In this document: one piece after another, positions 14,982-16,290 of the stretch
Layout of the letters: every line of letters starts with the position of its first letter
Position numbering within the stretch: position 1 is the stretch's first letter
Assembly: GCA_964636965.1 (NCBI GenBank)
Contig: CAZWST010000035.1
Location: forward strand, 1-16,290
Origin: CAG-582 sp964636965
Lineage (GTDB): Bacteria > Bacillota_I > Bacilli_A > RF39 > UBA660
Length of the DNA stretch: 16,290 bases
Direction of reading: 5' to 3'
Made by a program: the position numbers and the translations under genes
Notes under the pieces: model-generated
Told to the model about the DNA's origin: nothing
Seen by the model: only the letters and a program-made list of their open reading frames with translations
Database searches by the model: none

Positions 14982-15774
14982 ATATTCTAACACTCATAAG
15001 GTTACTTGAAGAGTATCTTTTTAATCCTCTATAAAATACTATAAAAGCTAAACCTACTAGAAGTAAACACACTCCTAAATTAATCATAAGTAAATATGGA
15101 TTAAAATCAATTAATACTTTAACTGGTATATAGTTAGTTATACCTACTGGTATTATTGTAAATAATAACCACTTAGTAATCCCTTTAAATATACCATCTG
15201 GATATGTAGCGAAGTTTACCATTAAACTATTTCCTACATCACTTACCATCTCTGAATTCTTAAACCAAAAACTTAAACTGTTTAATATTACTGATACAGC
15301 AGTTAACATTAAACCACCCGTAATACAAAAGAATATATAAAGAATAAATGTTTTAATACTAAATCCATAGATAAAGTAAACAATTAATGCAAACGCGATA
15401 TCACCTAAAGCAGATACTTCTATATCAGATGTAATTGCTGATATAAGTATATTTTTAGGTTGTACAATATAAGCATCCATTTTACCATTATTAATTGTTT
15501 CAGATAAACTAAAACATCTTTTAAAGAAGAAGTGAGATACTCCATAAACTCCTGCAGCCATTCCCCACAAAAGTAATACTTGTTTAAATGTATAACCACC
15601 CATATCACTTTTTAAAGAGAATAACACGATCCACTGTACAATCATACAAGAGTTATTAAGCACCATGAATATAATATTTGAAATAAATGTTACTTTATTT
15701 AGCATCTCTCTCATTAATGCATATTTTATTGAAAGCATTGTAACATTTAACTGATTTCTAACCTCCGTTAACAT
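14980..15774 (-). CDS. ABC-2 type transporter permease (COG3694-like)
   Basis: The 264-aa product is a membrane protein with about six hydrophobic segments (roughly residues 31-53, 62-82, 122-142, 145-168, 200-220 and 230-252) and no signal peptide, as in ABC-2 permeases. The region GKMDAYIVQPKNIL between the second and third segments is typical of the paired COG3694/COG4587 permeases, where it reads 'G..D..L..P.n'. It would sit in the membrane and pair with the next permease and an ATPase, exporting an unknown substrate. Its ATG lies within the last 17 bp of the upstream permease gene. The start is slightly uncertain: AAGGGGTGA is about 9 bases before the ATG at 15774. It ends at the overlapping terminator. 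Confidence 0.85.
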   Translation of the reverse strand: MLTEVRNQLNVTMLSIKYALMREMLNKVTFISNIIFMVLNNSCMIVQWIVLFSLKSDMGGYTFKQVLLLWGMAAGVYGVSHFFFKRCFSLSETINNGKMDAYIVQPKNILISAITSDIEVSALGDIAFALIVYFIYGFSIKTFILYIFFCITGGLMLTAVSVILNSLSFWFKNSEMVSDVGNSLMVNFATYPDGIFKGITKWLLFTIIPVGITNYIPVKVLIDFNPYLLMINLGVCLLLVGLAFIVFYRGLKRYSSSNLMSVRI

Positions 15775-16290
15775 TTATTCTCTTCACCCCTTTCTTATAA
15801 GTTAAGTAACATATCAAGTAAGCTATAAGTATATATACTACTTGTGCGATAATAACTTGTAATGCTTTATCCCATGAGAAATCTACAAATAATTTTGCTG
15901 GTCCATAACTAACAACATATACTGGACTAAAGTTCAAAATACTTTGTATCACTCTAGGAAAGTATTCAATTGGAAATATCGTACCTAAGATAAGTATAAC
16001 TTTACTATAAAGCCAATAAAAAGGTCCAGAATCTTCAATAAAGAAAGCAATTAAACCAATAAATATAATTAAAAATGTACTTATAACAGATGCATTAATA
16101 GCAGTAATCAATATAACTATTACACTTAATATACTTAAACTTGGAAATTCACCTATAAACATAAATCCAGTTAGCATACCCAAAATCATATAAATAAGAC
16201 CTTTTATGAACATATCACCTAAATGTGTACATAAAGAATATCCAACATAACTATAAGGTTTATTAATATTATAAGTTATATTACCACTTC
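15758..16290 (-). CDS. ABC-2 type transporter permease, 5' end outside the window
   Basis: The frame stays open past the first internal ATG (16213) to the window edge, reading NKPYSYVGYSLCTHLGD before it. That is the usual 'P.s...y.l...lG' segment of COG4587-type ABC-2 permeases, so this is a partial gene with 176 codons visible. Hydrophobic segments cover most of the visible protein, and the PVYVVSYGPAKLF stretch is a common periplasmic or loop motif in this family. It overlaps the following permease gene by 17 bp and forms an operon with it; the ATPase gene is expected just outside the window. Substrate unknown. Confidence 0.8.
   Translation of the reverse strand, partial: SGNITYNINKPYSYVGYSLCTHLGDMFIKGLIYMILGMLTGFMFIGEFPSLSILSVIVILITAINASVISTFLIIFIGLIAFFIEDSGPFYWLYSKVILILGTIFPIEYFPRVIQSILNFSPVYVVSYGPAKLFVDFSWDKALQVIIAQVVYILIAYLICYLTYKKGVKRINVNGG

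Noticed and set aside
1..16290. CRISPR array or cas genes
   Set aside because: No regularly spaced direct repeats were seen; HEPN motifs here are not in Cas13- or Csm6-like proteins with CARF domains.

Overview
The window is very AT-rich. Most genes sit on the minus strand, Shine-Dalgarno sequences are strong (GGAGG or GGGAGGT), the sigma-A-type -10 boxes are clear (TATAAT, often with an upstream TG), and terminators are short hairpins with T tracts. This suggests a low-GC Gram-positive (Bacillota, possibly an uncultured Bacilli or Erysipelotrichia-like lineage, or a clostridium). TGA appears to be a stop codon (the NERD gene ends in TGA), so the standard bacterial code fits. The lineage is inference; there is no rRNA or marker gene here.

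Layout. The left flank (1-1948) holds a bidirectional terminator, a TIM-barrel protein of the sugar-phosphate isomerase/AP-endonuclease-2 type, and a stand-alone HExxH metallopeptidase. The core (about 1950-12800) reads as a defence island on the minus strand. In transcription order (right to left) it contains four blocks. First, a 49-aa very acidic protein, a NERD-HRDC nuclease and a UvrD/helicase IV-like helicase with an inserted nuclease-like domain and a topoisomerase-type zinc ribbon. Second, a reverse transcriptase with an FVDD active site and a long helical C-terminus, resembling the phage-defence UG/Abi class, with its own promoter. Third, a C5-cytosine DNA methyltransferase followed 15 bp later by a putative restriction endonuclease with a C-terminal DUF3883-like PD-(D/E)xK domain. 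Fourth, after a 76-bp gap with a hairpin, three overlapping genes that all look like HEPN-superfamily proteins. The right flank (12834-16290) has a plus-strand APH-like phosphotransferase, a DUF4268-type PD-(D/E)xK protein between two near-identical terminators, and two ABC-2 permease genes, the last running off the window.

How the parts may work together. The methyltransferase and nuclease form a type II restriction-modification pair; an 11-bp-arm palindrome covers the methyltransferase -10 box, a likely control point. The three HEPN genes overlap by 14 and 22 bp and lie in the same direction directly behind the restriction gene. A plausible reading is that restriction is the first line and the HEPN complex is an RNA-cutting second line (compare PrrC with EcoprrI), but this is inference. 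The NERD-HRDC/helicase pair looks like a split relative of NERD-plus-helicase immunity proteins such as Nhi. The two most novel-looking units are the three-HEPN cassette behind the type II system and the acidic-protein/NERD-HRDC/helicase operon.
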